A DNA stretch of 64,000 bases. Source: Zeimonas sp964538505. Lineage in GTDB: Bacteria > Pseudomonadota > Gammaproteobacteria > Burkholderiales > Burkholderiaceae_E. Under the pieces are notes generated by a model that saw nothing but the letters and a program-made list of their open reading frames with translations, made no database searches and was not told the DNA's origin. Each line of letters starts with the position of its first letter. Position 1 is the stretch's first letter. Both the position numbers and the translations under genes were made by a program. The DNA is taken from the NCBI GenBank assembly GCA_964538505.1, contig CAZIDY010000011.1, forward strand, positions 16,744-80,743, in the 5' to 3' direction. Shown here piece by piece: positions 9,099 to 17,497 of this stretch.

Positions 9099-10244
9099 AT
9101 GGACTTCCAGTTCACCGACGAGCAGCGCCTGCTCGCCGACAGCGTGCGCAGGCTGCTCGAGCGCAGCTACGACTTCGAGGCGCGCAAGGCGATCGTCGCG
9201 TCGGCCGACGGCTGGAGCGCGTCGCTATGGCGCGAGCTCGCGTCGATGGGGCTGCTGTCGGTGCCTTTCGCTGCCGATGACGGCGGCTTCGGCGGCGGTG
9301 CAGTCGATCTGGTGGCGCCGATGCAGGCCTTCGGCGACGCGCTGCTGGTCGCGCCCTTCGCGTCGACGCTGGCGCCGGCCGGGCGGCTGGTAGCGACGCT
9401 CGGCACCGATGCGCAGCGCTCGGCGCTCGTGCCGCGCATCGTCGACGGCTCGCTGAAGCTCGGCTTCGCTCATGTCGAGACGCAGCTGCGGTATTCGCTC
9501 GGCCCGGTCGCGACCACCGCAGTGCGTACCGGCGACGGGTGGCGATTGTCGGGCCAGAAGCGCATGGTGCTGCACGGCCCGATGGCCGACGCGCTCGTTG
9601 TTACCGCGCGCGTCACCGAGGCGGTCGGGCAGGGTGGCGAGCTCGGCGTGTTCGTCGTCGACCCGGCTGTGGACGGTGTTTCGATGAAGAGCTTTCGGAC
9701 GGTCGACGATCTGCGCGCCGCCGACGTCGCGTTCCACAATGTTGCACTCGCGCACGACGCGAAGCTCGGCGACGCCGCCGATTCGTGCGCGCGGATCGAG
9801 GAAGCGATCGATTTCGCTGCAGTGCTTGGCTGTGCGGAAGCAATCGGCGCGATGGAGTCTGCGAACCGGGCGACGCTCGAGTATCTGAAGACGCGTCGGC
9901 AGTTCGGCGTTCCGATCGGTTCCTTCCAGGCGCTGCAGCACCGGATGGTCGATATGACGATCCACGCGGAGCAGGCCCGCTCGATCACGCTGCTCGCCTG
10001 CGCGAAAGTCGACGCGGCGGCGCGCGGCGAGATCGACGCCGCCGAGCGCGCGCGCGTCGTGTCGGCGGCGAAGGTGCTGGTGGGCACCGCCTGTCGTCAC
10101 GTGGGCCAGGAGGCGATCCAGCTGCACGGCGGGATGGGGATGACGGTGGAGATGAAGGTTGCGCACACCTTCAAGCGCCTGACGATGCTCGCGCAGCAGT
10201 TCGGCGACGTCGACCACCATCTCGAGCGTTTTGCCGGAGCCTGA
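9099..10244 (+). CDS. Acyl-CoA dehydrogenase, subunit 2 of a pair
   Basis: A 381-residue acyl-CoA dehydrogenase-fold protein. The flavin-domain motifs are weaker than in the preceding gene, and its C-terminus (GGMGMTVEMKVAHTFKRL) lacks the IYEGT-type active-site segment altogether. It also has no helix-G Glu-Arg pair. This suggests a partner subunit supplying part of the FAD site to the neighbouring enzyme rather than an independent catalyst. Spacing to the upstream gene is 14 bases, so they should be cotranslated. The following 43 bases carry no clear terminator before a PHO-like box. Confidence 0.85.
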   Translation: MDFQFTDEQRLLADSVRRLLERSYDFEARKAIVASADGWSASLWRELASMGLLSVPFAADDGGFGGGAVDLVAPMQAFGDALLVAPFASTLAPAGRLVATLGTDAQRSALVPRIVDGSLKLGFAHVETQLRYSLGPVATTAVRTGDGWRLSGQKRMVLHGPMADALVVTARVTEAVGQGGELGVFVVDPAVDGVSMKSFRTVDDLRAADVAFHNVALAHDAKLGDAADSCARIEEAIDFAAVLGCAEAIGAMESANRATLEYLKTRRQFGVPIGSFQALQHRMVDMTIHAEQARSITLLACAKVDAAARGEIDAAERARVVSAAKVLVGTACRHVGQEAIQLHGGMGMTVEMKVAHTFKRLTMLAQQFGDVDHHLERFAGA

Positions 10245-10287
10245 GTGCAGGCGCGAACGTTCCTGAATATTTCAGACGAAATCCGCA

Positions 10288-10305
10288 CTGTCATCAAAGG
10301 ATCAT
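10288..10305 (+). promoter_or_regulatory. PHO-like box upstream of small ORF
   Basis: CTGTCAT-CAAA-GGATCAT: a perfect first half-site and a 4-of-7 second half-site with the correct 11-base period. It sits 54 bases before a small ORF with a strong ribosome-binding site. A weak -10 candidate (CATCCT) lies 10 bases downstream. Confidence 0.5.
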
Positions 10306-10358
10306 CTTCCGTCGGCATCCTCGCGCGCAGAGGCAACGAATGACGAGGAGGAACTGCC

Positions 10359-10562
10359 ATGCGATCGATCGACCGGATCCTGGCCTGCACGGCGCGCGCT
10401 TTCGGGATTTCCTCGACGCGGTCGGCCGGTGTGCCGCATTCCGATCGCGTCGACGGCATCGGTCCCGATGAGGCCGAGCTCGGGATGCTCGAATGCTGCG
10501 CCGCCGAGGGCCTCGCGGCCGAGCGGTTGATGCGCGAAGCGCACGACGCGCCGCGGCGCTGA
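10359..10562 (+). CDS. Small putative Pho-regulated protein, 67 residues, unknown
   Basis: A 67-codon ORF beginning ATG with an ideal AGGAGG seven bases upstream (10346-10351). The product (starting MRSIDRILACTARAFGI) is acidic in the middle and Arg-rich at the C-terminus, with cysteines at residues 10, 46 and 47, and no membrane segment or signal peptide. I recognise no family. A PHO-like box precedes it and the pst operon follows, so a role in the phosphate-starvation response is a reasonable guess. It could be an intergenic spurious ORF, but the strength of its ribosome-binding site and its upstream box argue for a real gene. Confidence 0.5.
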   Translation: MRSIDRILACTARAFGISSTRSAGVPHSDRVDGIGPDEAELGMLECCAAEGLAAERLMREAHDAPRR

Positions 10563-10903
10563 TACGGTCGCCGGCGGTGGGCAAGTCGTCTTCGACGCGC
10601 TGACGGCACCTGCACCACGAGAACTCCCGATATTCGAGACATTCCGCCCGCAGCGAAGCGTGCGTACGCCAAATCGCCCGAGAATCGGGCGCTTTCGCTC
10701 GTGCAAGCAATGACCCGCGCCATAAGTACCGGAAATCGGCACTTTCCAGAGCTGCTAGGAACATCGACATCGTCTCGGCGTTCACCCACGAAAGCACCGG
10801 GCTGTCCATCACGCCGTTCGTGAAGCCGTATGAGACCGCTGCGCGGCGGCCGCACTGACGCTGCACTTACGCGCCGGGGTCGCGCTTCCCGGTAAACGCC
10901 CCA
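10563..10903. other. Intergenic region with lower GC, no clear gene
   Basis: About 340 bases between the small ORF and the pstS PHO box. G+C is visibly lower than in flanking genes from about 10690 to 10830. It holds one hairpin at 10675-10691 and otherwise no ORF with a start and ribosome-binding site. A minus-strand frame over 10640-10866 has a less Arg-biased composition than the usual antisense shadows and could be a gene remnant. Confidence 0.5.
10675..10691 (+). terminator. Short hairpin in the small ORF-pstS intergenic region
   Basis: CGCCCGA-GAA-TCGGGCG followed by CTTTCG. The stem is only 7 bp and the T-run short, so it is a weak terminator candidate for the small ORF transcript. 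Confidence 0.35.
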
Positions 10904-10921
10904 CTGTCACGAAACCGTCAT
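10904..10921 (+). promoter_or_regulatory. PHO box of pstS
   Basis: CTGTCAC-GAAA-CCGTCAT matches the PhoB consensus (CTGTCAT-A/T4-CTGTCAT) at 12 of 14 half-site positions. A -10-like TAGTCT follows at 10932-10937, ten bases after the box, the spacing expected when PhoB replaces the -35 contact. This predicts phosphate-starvation induction of pstSCAB-phoU. Confidence 0.85.
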
Positions 10922-10973
10922 CGTCGCTCCGTAGTCTGTTCGCGTATCCCAGCGAACAGAGGAACGAGCGAAG

Positions 10974-12023
10974 ATGAAAGCGAACACGGTTGGACGGCTC
11001 CTGGTCGGCGGTGCGCTGGCCTTCGGCATGGTCGCCGCGCAGGCGGTCGACATCACCGGTGCGGGCGCAAGCTTCCCGGCGCCGATCTACGCGAAATGGG
11101 CCGAGGCCTACAAGGCGGCCACCGGCAACAGCGTCAACTACCAGGCGATCGGCTCGGGCGGCGGAGTCAAGCAGATCACCGGCAAGACGGTCGATTTCGG
11201 CGCTTCGGACGATCCGATCAAGGGTGAGGATCTCGACAAGGCCGGATTGCTGCAGTTTCCGGCCGTGATCGGCGGCATCGTCGCCGTCGCGAACCTGCCC
11301 GATGTGCAGCCCGGGCAGATCACGCTGGACGGCCCGGTGCTCGCCGACATCTTCCGCGGCGCGATCACGCAGTGGAACGACGCGAAGATCGGCGCGCTGA
11401 ACCCGTCGCTGCAGCTGCCGGCCACGGCGATCACGCTGGTCTACCGTTCCGATTCGTCGGGAACGACGGCGGCCTTCACCGATTACCTGTCGCAGGTCTC
11501 GTCGTCGTTCCGCTCGGACGTCGGGGCGGGCAAGACGGTGAACTGGAAATCCGGCGTCGGCGGCAAGGGCAACGCGGGCGTCGCCGCGAACGTCACGAAG
11601 ATCGCCGGCTCGATCGGCTACGTCGAATATGCCTACGCCAAGCAGAACCGGCTGACGCATGCCGCGATGATCAACCGCGACGGTCGCACCGTGCAGCCGA
11701 ATGACCGCACGTTCGCGGCAGCGGCAGCGCATGCCGACTGGGCTGCGGCGCCCGGCTTCGGCGTGAACCTGAACAACCAGCCCGGCGCGGATGCGTGGCC
11801 GATGACCTCGGCGACCTACATCCTGATGCACCGCACCGCCGACCGTCCCGAGCGTTCGGCCGAGGCGCTGAAGTTCTTCAGCTGGGGCCTGAACAACGGG
11901 CAGAAGCTTGCGCTCGAGCTCGACTACGTTCCGCTCCCCGCGTCGGTCGTCGAGAAGGTGCAGGCGTCGTGGGCGCAGGTGCGCGACGCGTCGGGCCAGC
12001 CGGTGCTCCAGCTCGGGAACTGA
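10974..12023 (+). CDS. pstS: Phosphate ABC transporter substrate-binding protein
   Basis: A 349-residue periplasmic phosphate-binding protein. Residues 1-24 form a signal peptide ending in AQA before VDITGAGASFPAP, the usual mature start of PstS. Phosphate ligands lie in GAGASFP, SGGG and RSDSSGTT, all present. It is the first gene of pstSCAB-phoU and has the best PHO box in the window. No lipobox cysteine is seen, so it is soluble rather than a lipoprotein. Length agrees with E. coli PstS (346). Confidence 0.97.
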   Translation: MKANTVGRLLVGGALAFGMVAAQAVDITGAGASFPAPIYAKWAEAYKAATGNSVNYQAIGSGGGVKQITGKTVDFGASDDPIKGEDLDKAGLLQFPAVIGGIVAVANLPDVQPGQITLDGPVLADIFRGAITQWNDAKIGALNPSLQLPATAITLVYRSDSSGTTAAFTDYLSQVSSSFRSDVGAGKTVNWKSGVGGKGNAGVAANVTKIAGSIGYVEYAYAKQNRLTHAAMINRDGRTVQPNDRTFAAAAAHADWAAAPGFGVNLNNQPGADAWPMTSATYILMHRTADRPERSAEALKFFSWGLNNGQKLALELDYVPLPASVVEKVQASWAQVRDASGQPVLQLGN

Positions 12024-12026
12024 GTC

Positions 12027-13013
12027 TTGGCGACCGAGAGCGCCTTGGACGCCGTCGCCTACCCGGCGCAGGCTGCGCGAGCCAGCGGAAGCGACTCGCG
12101 CAGTCGGCGCTTCGCCGCGCAGGACCGCGCCTTCCTGGTGGTGACGGGCCTGTTTGCGACGCTGGTGCTGCTCGCGCTGGCCGGCATTCTCGTCGCACTC
12201 GTCATCGAAGCCTGGCCCGCGCTGCGCGAGTTCGGTCCAGGCTTTCTCGTCGGTACTACGTGGAGTCCGGCGAACGACGTCTTCGGCGCGGTCGTCTCCG
12301 GATACGGAACGATCGTCACGTCGGCGATCGCGCTGCTGATTGCCGTTCCGGTGAGCTTCGGCATCGCGGTCTTCCTCACCGAGATGTGCCCGGCGAAGCT
12401 CGCGCGGCCGTTGGGCATCGCCGTCGAGCTGCTCGCCGGGATTCCTTCGATCATCTACGGCTTCTGGGGCCTGTTCGTGCTCGTCCCGGTGCTGCAGACA
12501 ACCGTGCAGCCGTTGCTGATCGCGACCGGCCTGCCGTTCTTCGCCGGACCGCCGCTGGGCATCGGCATCTTCACCGCCGGCGTCGTGCTCGCGCTGATGG
12601 TCATTCCCTTCGTGGCGTCGGTGATGCGCGACGTGTTCCTCACCGTGCCGCCGATGCTCAAGGAGTCGGCCTACGGCGTGGGCTGCACGACCTGGGAGGT
12701 CGTCCGTCACATCGTGCTTCCGTACACGCGGGTGGGCGTCGTCGGCGGCGTGATGCTCGGGCTGGGCCGCGCGCTCGGCGAGACGATGGCAGTCACCTTC
12801 GTCATCGGCAACGCGAACCGGCTGTCGGCGAGTCTCTTCGCGCCCGGCAACTCGATTGCATCGACGCTCGCCAACGAGTTCGCCGAGGCCGAACCGGGGC
12901 TGCATATTCCGTCGCTGTTCGCGCTCGGTCTGCTTCTGTTCGTCATCACCTTCGTCGTGCTTGGCGTCGCGAAGTGGCTCGTGCAGCGCAGCGCAGCGCG
13001 TACCGGCGTTTGA
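12027..13013 (+). CDS. pstC: Phosphate ABC transporter permease PstC
   Basis: A 328-residue inner-membrane permease with six predicted helices and the EAA-type loop in the C-terminal half (GVGCTTWEVVRHIVLPYTR). It forms the channel together with PstA. The start is a TTG three bases after the pstS stop; no ATG or GTG is available upstream of the first helix, and the resulting N-terminus (ATESALD...) is hydrophilic and cytoplasmic as in other PstC proteins. Tight spacing implies translational coupling in the pst operon. Confidence 0.95.
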   Translation: MATESALDAVAYPAQAARASGSDSRSRRFAAQDRAFLVVTGLFATLVLLALAGILVALVIEAWPALREFGPGFLVGTTWSPANDVFGAVVSGYGTIVTSAIALLIAVPVSFGIAVFLTEMCPAKLARPLGIAVELLAGIPSIIYGFWGLFVLVPVLQTTVQPLLIATGLPFFAGPPLGIGIFTAGVVLALMVIPFVASVMRDVFLTVPPMLKESAYGVGCTTWEVVRHIVLPYTRVGVVGGVMLGLGRALGETMAVTFVIGNANRLSASLFAPGNSIASTLANEFAEAEPGLHIPSLFALGLLLFVITFVVLGVAKWLVQRSAARTGV

Positions 13014-13032
13014 GAGCGCACGAGAGGGCTCG

Positions 13033-13878
13033 ATGATCACGCGATACCACCGACGCAAGCTCGCCAACGCTGCCGGCCTTGCACTGTCGGCCGTGGCGAT
13101 GTCGATCGGGCTCGCAGCGCTCGGCTGGAGCCTGTGGACGCTGTTCTCGTCGGGACTCGCAGCCTTCGGTACGGATCTGTTCTTCGAGTCGACGCCGGCG
13201 CCCGGCACGCCGGGGGGAGGCCTCGCCAACGCGATCGTCGGCAGCGCGATGATGGTGGCTTTCGCGACCTTCGTCGCGACGCCGATCGGCATCCTCGCCG
13301 GCATCTACCTTGCCGAGTTCGGCGCGCGCTCGCGTTTTGCCGCGGTGACGCGCTTCGTCACCGACATCATGCTGTCGGCGCCTTCGATCGTGATCGGGCT
13401 CTTCGTCTATGCGATCGCGGTCGCCACCGTCGGCCATTTCTCCGGCTGGTCGGGATCGCTTGCGCTCGCGCTGATCGCGATTCCGGTCGTCGTGCGCACC
13501 ACCGAGAACATGCTGCTGCTCGTTCCGGGCAGCCTGCGCGAGGCCGCGTTCGCGCTCGGTGCGCCGCGCTGGAAGGTGAGCCTCGCCGTCACGCTGCGCG
13601 CGGTGCGCGGTGGCGTCGTCACCGGCGTGCTGCTCGCCGTCGCGCGCATCGCCGGCGAGACGGCGCCGCTGCTGTTCACCGCGTTGAGCAACCAGTTCTT
13701 CACACTCGACATGAGCGCACCGATGGCGAATCTGCCGGTCGTGATCTACAACTTCGCGATGAGTCCCTATGAGAACTGGCAGCAGCTCGCCTGGGGCGGC
13801 GCCGCGCTGATCGCGCTCGTCGTGCTCGGGCTGAACGTGCTCGCACGCGTGCTGTTCCGCGAACGGCTCAATGCCTGA
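13033..13878 (+). CDS. pstA: Phosphate ABC transporter permease PstA
   Basis: A 281-residue second permease subunit with six membrane helices and the conserved EAA loop (REAAFALGAPRWKVSLAVTL). The ATG at 13033 lies 19 bases after pstC, preceded by GAGAGGG. It pairs with PstC in the inner membrane; PstB binds the EAA loops. Nothing unusual in length or motifs. Confidence 0.95.
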   Translation: MITRYHRRKLANAAGLALSAVAMSIGLAALGWSLWTLFSSGLAAFGTDLFFESTPAPGTPGGGLANAIVGSAMMVAFATFVATPIGILAGIYLAEFGARSRFAAVTRFVTDIMLSAPSIVIGLFVYAIAVATVGHFSGWSGSLALALIAIPVVVRTTENMLLLVPGSLREAAFALGAPRWKVSLAVTLRAVRGGVVTGVLLAVARIAGETAPLLFTALSNQFFTLDMSAPMANLPVVIYNFAMSPYENWQQLAWGGAALIALVVLGLNVLARVLFRERLNA

Positions 13879-13909
13879 TACCACGGGCAGGAAAGGGAAG
13901 GAAAGGCAA

Positions 13910-14689
13910 ATGCAGGCAATCGAAGCGGTCGACGCAGCGGCCGCCATCGAGGTGAAGAACCTGTCGTTCTACTATGGCCGGTTCCGCGGATTGACCGACG
14001 TCTCGCTCGATGTCGCGCGCAACCGGGTCACCGCGTTCATCGGCCCTTCGGGTTGCGGCAAGTCGACGCTGCTGCGCACCTTCAACCGGATGTTCGACCT
14101 GTACCCGAACCAGCGTGCTGAAGGCGAGATCCGGATGGGCGGGCGCAACGTGCTCGATCCGTCGGTCGACGTGAACCTGCTGCGCTCGAAGGTCGGCATG
14201 GTGTTCCAGAAGCCGACGCCTTTTCCGATGACGATCTTCGAGAACATCGCCTTCGGTGTGCGGCTGTACGAGCGGCTGTCGCGGGACGAGATGCACGCAC
14301 GCGTCGAATGGGCGCTGCGCAGGGCAGCGCTCTGGGAGGAGGTGAAGGACAAGCTCGACTCGAGCGGCCTGAGCCTGTCGGGCGGCCAGCAGCAGCGGCT
14401 GTGCATCGCGCGCATGGTGGCGGTGAAGCCGGAAGTGCTGCTGCTCGACGAGCCGACCAGCGCGCTCGACCCGATCTCGACCTCGCGCATCGAGGAACTC
14501 GTGGCCGAGCTGAAGAAGGAATACACGATCGCGATCGTCACGCACAACATGCAGCAGGCTGCGCGCATCTCCGACTACACCGCCTACATGTACCTCGGCG
14601 AGCTCGTCGAGTTCGGCAGGACCGACGAGATCTTCATCAAGCCGCAGAAGAAGGCGACCGAAGACTACATCACCGGCCGCTTCGGCTAG
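13910..14689 (+). CDS. pstB: Phosphate ABC transporter ATP-binding protein
   Basis: A 259-residue ATPase of the pst system with Walker A GPSGCGKST (45-53), Q-loop FQKPTPFPM, signature LSGGQQQR, Walker B LLLDEPTSALDP and the switch His in VTHNMQQA. I chose the ATG at 13910 because AAGGAAAGG is correctly spaced before it; an in-frame ATG at 13871, inside the end of pstA, has no such site. Besides driving transport, Pst signals phosphate status to PhoR through PhoU. Confidence 0.95.
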   Translation: MQAIEAVDAAAAIEVKNLSFYYGRFRGLTDVSLDVARNRVTAFIGPSGCGKSTLLRTFNRMFDLYPNQRAEGEIRMGGRNVLDPSVDVNLLRSKVGMVFQKPTPFPMTIFENIAFGVRLYERLSRDEMHARVEWALRRAALWEEVKDKLDSSGLSLSGGQQQRLCIARMVAVKPEVLLLDEPTSALDPISTSRIEELVAELKKEYTIAIVTHNMQQAARISDYTAYMYLGELVEFGRTDEIFIKPQKKATEDYITGRFG

Positions 14690-14698
14690 GAGCCCGGC

Positions 14699-15409
14699 AT
14701 GAACAACACCCGCGAATACGCCCACCGCAGCTTCGACACCGATATCGAGGTGCTGCGCAGCACGGTGACGACGATGGCCGGACTCGTCGAGCGGCAGTTC
14801 GTTCGCGCGATCGACGCGATCCGCCGCTACGATCCGAAGATCGTCGCGGCGGTACTGCTCGACGAGCAGCGCGTCAACCAGATGCAGGTCGAGTCCGATC
14901 TGCGCTGCAACCGGACGATCGCACGTCGCCAGCCGATCGCGATCGACCTGCGCGAGATCATCGCCGTCATCCACATCGTCAACGACCTCGAGCGCATCGG
15001 CGACGAGGCGAAGAAGATCGCGATCCGCAGCCGCGACTTCGCCGAGCTGCCATCGCCGATCGGCATCGACGCGATCGAGGACATGGCTTCGCGGGCGCGC
15101 GTGATGTTCGATGCCGCGATCGATGCCTTCGTGCGGCACGATCCCACGGTGGTGACGCGGCTGGAGGCGAGCGACGACGAGGTCGACGACCTGCGAGACC
15201 GGCTGATCGCGCAGCTGCTGCAGACGATGGCCGCGCAGCCGGATGTGGTCACCTCGGGTCTTGCCGCCGTGTTCGTCGTGCAGTCGATCGAGCGCGTTGC
15301 CGATCACGCGAAGAACATCGCGGAGCACGTCGCCCTGCTGGTCGAGGGCGTCGATCCGCGTCAGGCGGCGCCGGTCGGCTCCGATCGGGAGGTCGAGGAA
15401 GGCAGCTGA
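14699..15409 (+). CDS. phoU: Phosphate signalling protein PhoU
   Basis: A 236-residue cytoplasmic all-alpha protein with two PhoU repeats, each carrying the E/D-rich metal-binding segment (for example NDLERIGDEAKKIA and IERVADHAKNIAEH). It couples the Pst transporter to PhoR and keeps the regulon off when phosphate is plentiful. It starts 10 bases after pstB. Its last 49 bases overlap the 3' end of phoR, which is on the other strand, so the two mRNAs are complementary at their ends. Confidence 0.96.
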   Translation: MNNTREYAHRSFDTDIEVLRSTVTTMAGLVERQFVRAIDAIRRYDPKIVAAVLLDEQRVNQMQVESDLRCNRTIARRQPIAIDLREIIAVIHIVNDLERIGDEAKKIAIRSRDFAELPSPIGIDAIEDMASRARVMFDAAIDAFVRHDPTVVTRLEASDDEVDDLRDRLIAQLLQTMAAQPDVVTSGLAAVFVVQSIERVADHAKNIAEHVALLVEGVDPRQAAPVGSDREVEEGS

Positions 15410-16728
15410 TTCGCGGCGCTTCGGGCCGGCGGCGCAGGGAGCGCCGGATCCGGCACCAGGCGCGCGGTCGGCAGGCACAGCACGAAGGTGCTGCCGCGGC
15501 CCGGTGCGCTGTCGAAGCGTAGCTGTCCCTGGTGGCGCGCCATGATCCGCTTGATGATCGCCAGGCCGAGACCGGTTCCGCCGGTGGCGCGCGAGCGACC
15601 GCGGTCGACCCGATAGAAACGCTCGGCCAGTCGCGGCAGGTGCTCGGGCGGAATGCCGATGCCGGTGTCGCGCACCGAGATGCGTCCCTCGGCGTCCTGC
15701 ACGCGCCAGTCGACGGCGATACGCCCCTCGTCGGGCGTGTAGCGGATCGCGTTGGTGAGCAGGTTGCGCACTGCGCTCTCGAGCTCGCCCGGCGAGGCGA
15801 GCACGCGTCGCGGCCCGTCGAGCACGAGCGAGATCGAGTGGCGGCCTGCGGACAGCGTGCGTGCTTCGTCGACCAGCCGCTCGAGCAGCGCTGGCACGTC
15901 GACGGGTTCGTCGTCGAGCGGCTCCATGTCGCTCTCGAGCGACGAGATCGTGAGCAGGTCGTCGACGAGCCGCTGCATCGTGCGACTCTGCTCGAGGACC
16001 GATTCGAGGTACTGGCGCCGCTGCGCCTCGTCGAGCTCGAGCGTGAGCAGTGTCTCGGCGAAGCCGGCGATCACGGTGACCGGCGTTCGGATCTCGTGCG
16101 AGACGTTGGCGACGAAATCGCTGCGCATCGCGTCGAGTTTCGCCCGGCCGGTTACGTCGCGCGTGATCAGCAGGTTCTGGTTGCCCTGCGCCGGGTGCAG
16201 CAGCAGCTCGTAGATGCGGCCGGGCCGACCTGCCAGCTCGATGCGCATCGATTGGCCCGGCTCGTTCGATTCGAGCAGGCGCGCGAGCTCCGGCTGGCGG
16301 ATGAAGTGATGGATCGGCCGACGCGTGCCGAAGATGCCGTGCAGGCTCTCGGCCGCGTCGTTGGCCCACATCACATGGTTGTAGCGATCGAGCACGACGA
16401 GCCCGTCGGGCAGCTGGTCGACGGCCGCATGGATGCGCTCGAGCTCCGAAGCAAGCTCACTTTGCGCGTCGGCTTCCTGGTGCGCGAAACGCGACAGCCG
16501 GGTGATCAGCGCGCGCCACGGCCCGTAGCCGACCGGCAGCGAACGGTTGCGTGGCAGCGTCGCCCAGTGGTGCAGCCGCGCCAGGTAGGTCGTTTCGGTG
16601 AGTGCGTAGCCGACGAATACCGCACCGAGCCACCAGACGGCGGCGCGCTCGGAGATGTAGAGGCTGAGCAGGGCGGCGATGGCGACCACTGCAGCGATCG
16701 CCGCGAGATTGCGAAACACGAAGCGCAC
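15361..16728 (-). CDS. phoR: Phosphate regulon sensor histidine kinase PhoR
   Basis: A 455-residue membrane kinase. Two helices occupy residues 8-50, followed by a PAS-like domain (about 96-195), HisKA with the phospho-accepting H211 in SHEIRTPVTVI, and HATPase_c with N box NLLTNAIRYTP, G1 DTGIGIPP and G2 GTGLGLAI. It would phosphorylate PhoB when phosphate is low, under control of PhoU/Pst. It follows phoB by 61 bases in the same direction. The tail after GSTFVLCLPTA is Pro/Ser-rich and partly antisense to phoU. Confidence 0.95.
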   Translation of the reverse strand: MRFVFRNLAAIAAVVAIAALLSLYISERAAVWWLGAVFVGYALTETTYLARLHHWATLPRNRSLPVGYGPWRALITRLSRFAHQEADAQSELASELERIHAAVDQLPDGLVVLDRYNHVMWANDAAESLHGIFGTRRPIHHFIRQPELARLLESNEPGQSMRIELAGRPGRIYELLLHPAQGNQNLLITRDVTGRAKLDAMRSDFVANVSHEIRTPVTVIAGFAETLLTLELDEAQRRQYLESVLEQSRTMQRLVDDLLTISSLESDMEPLDDEPVDVPALLERLVDEARTLSAGRHSISLVLDGPRRVLASPGELESAVRNLLTNAIRYTPDEGRIAVDWRVQDAEGRISVRDTGIGIPPEHLPRLAERFYRVDRGRSRATGGTGLGLAIIKRIMARHQGQLRFDSAPGRGSTFVLCLPTARLVPDPALPAPPARSAANQLPSSTSRSEPTGAA

Positions 16729-16789
16729 GGTGTTCCCGGACGTTGGCGCGAGCTACACGAGGCGCGGAGCGTGGAAGTCGCCCGGGCGC

Positions 16790-17497
16790 TCAGTTCCCGA
16801 AGCGATAACCCTCTCCGCGCACGGTTTCGATCAGTCGGTCGTGGCCGCTGGGTGCCAGTGCGAGCCGCAACCGCCGGATGTGCACGTCGACTGTGCGCTG
16901 GTCAATATACACGCGATCCCCCCACACTCCATCGAGCAGCCGCTCGCGCGAGACGACGCGGTCGGCGTTGCGCATCAGGAAATGCAGCAGCCGGAACTCG
17001 GTGGGACTGAGCGACAGGCGGATGTCGCCGGCGCTCACGCGCACCGCCGCGGGCTCCAGGCGCAGTCCTTCGATCTCGATCGGCGCCTCGTCGTCGTCAG
17101 CCCCCGTGGCTGCGCCTTCACCGCTTCCGGAGCGCCGCATCACCGCACGCACGCGGGCGACGAGCTCGCGCGTCGAGAAAGGCTTGGTCAGGTAATCGTC
17201 GACGCCGCGCTCGAAGCCGAGCAGCTTGTCGCCTTCGAGCGCGCGCGCGGTGAGCAGCACGATCGGTACGTCGCGGGTGCGTGCGTCGGCGCGCAGCGCC
17301 TTCGCCAGGTCGATGCCCGATTCGCCGGGGAGCATCCAGTCGAGCACGATCAGCTCGGGCACGGACCCCGCGATCGTCTCGCGTGCGGCTTCCGCCGAAT
17401 CGACGGCCTCGACGAGATAGCCGGCGTGGCGAAGATTGACGGCGACCAGCTCGCGGATCGCCGGTTCGTCTTCCACGATGAGAATACGTGCGCTCAC
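16790..17497 (-). CDS. phoB: Phosphate regulon response regulator PhoB
   Basis: A 235-residue OmpR-family regulator. Receiver: acidic pair ED at residues 9-10, phospho-acceptor D53 in LDWMLP, and Lys in TKPF. Winged-helix DNA-binding domain at the C-terminus (LSPTEFRLLHFLM, QRTVDVHIRRLR, RGEGYRF). The start is the GTG at 17497, sharing four bases (GTGA) with the stop of thpR upstream, so synthesis is probably coupled to thpR. It should bind the PHO boxes at 10288 and 10904. No PHO box was found before its own operon. Confidence 0.95.
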   Translation of the reverse strand: MSARILIVEDEPAIRELVAVNLRHAGYLVEAVDSAEAARETIAGSVPELIVLDWMLPGESGIDLAKALRADARTRDVPIVLLTARALEGDKLLGFERGVDDYLTKPFSTRELVARVRAVMRRSGSGEGAATGADDDEAPIEIEGLRLEPAAVRVSAGDIRLSLSPTEFRLLHFLMRNADRVVSRERLLDGVWGDRVYIDQRTVDVHIRRLRLALAPSGHDRLIETVRGEGYRFGN

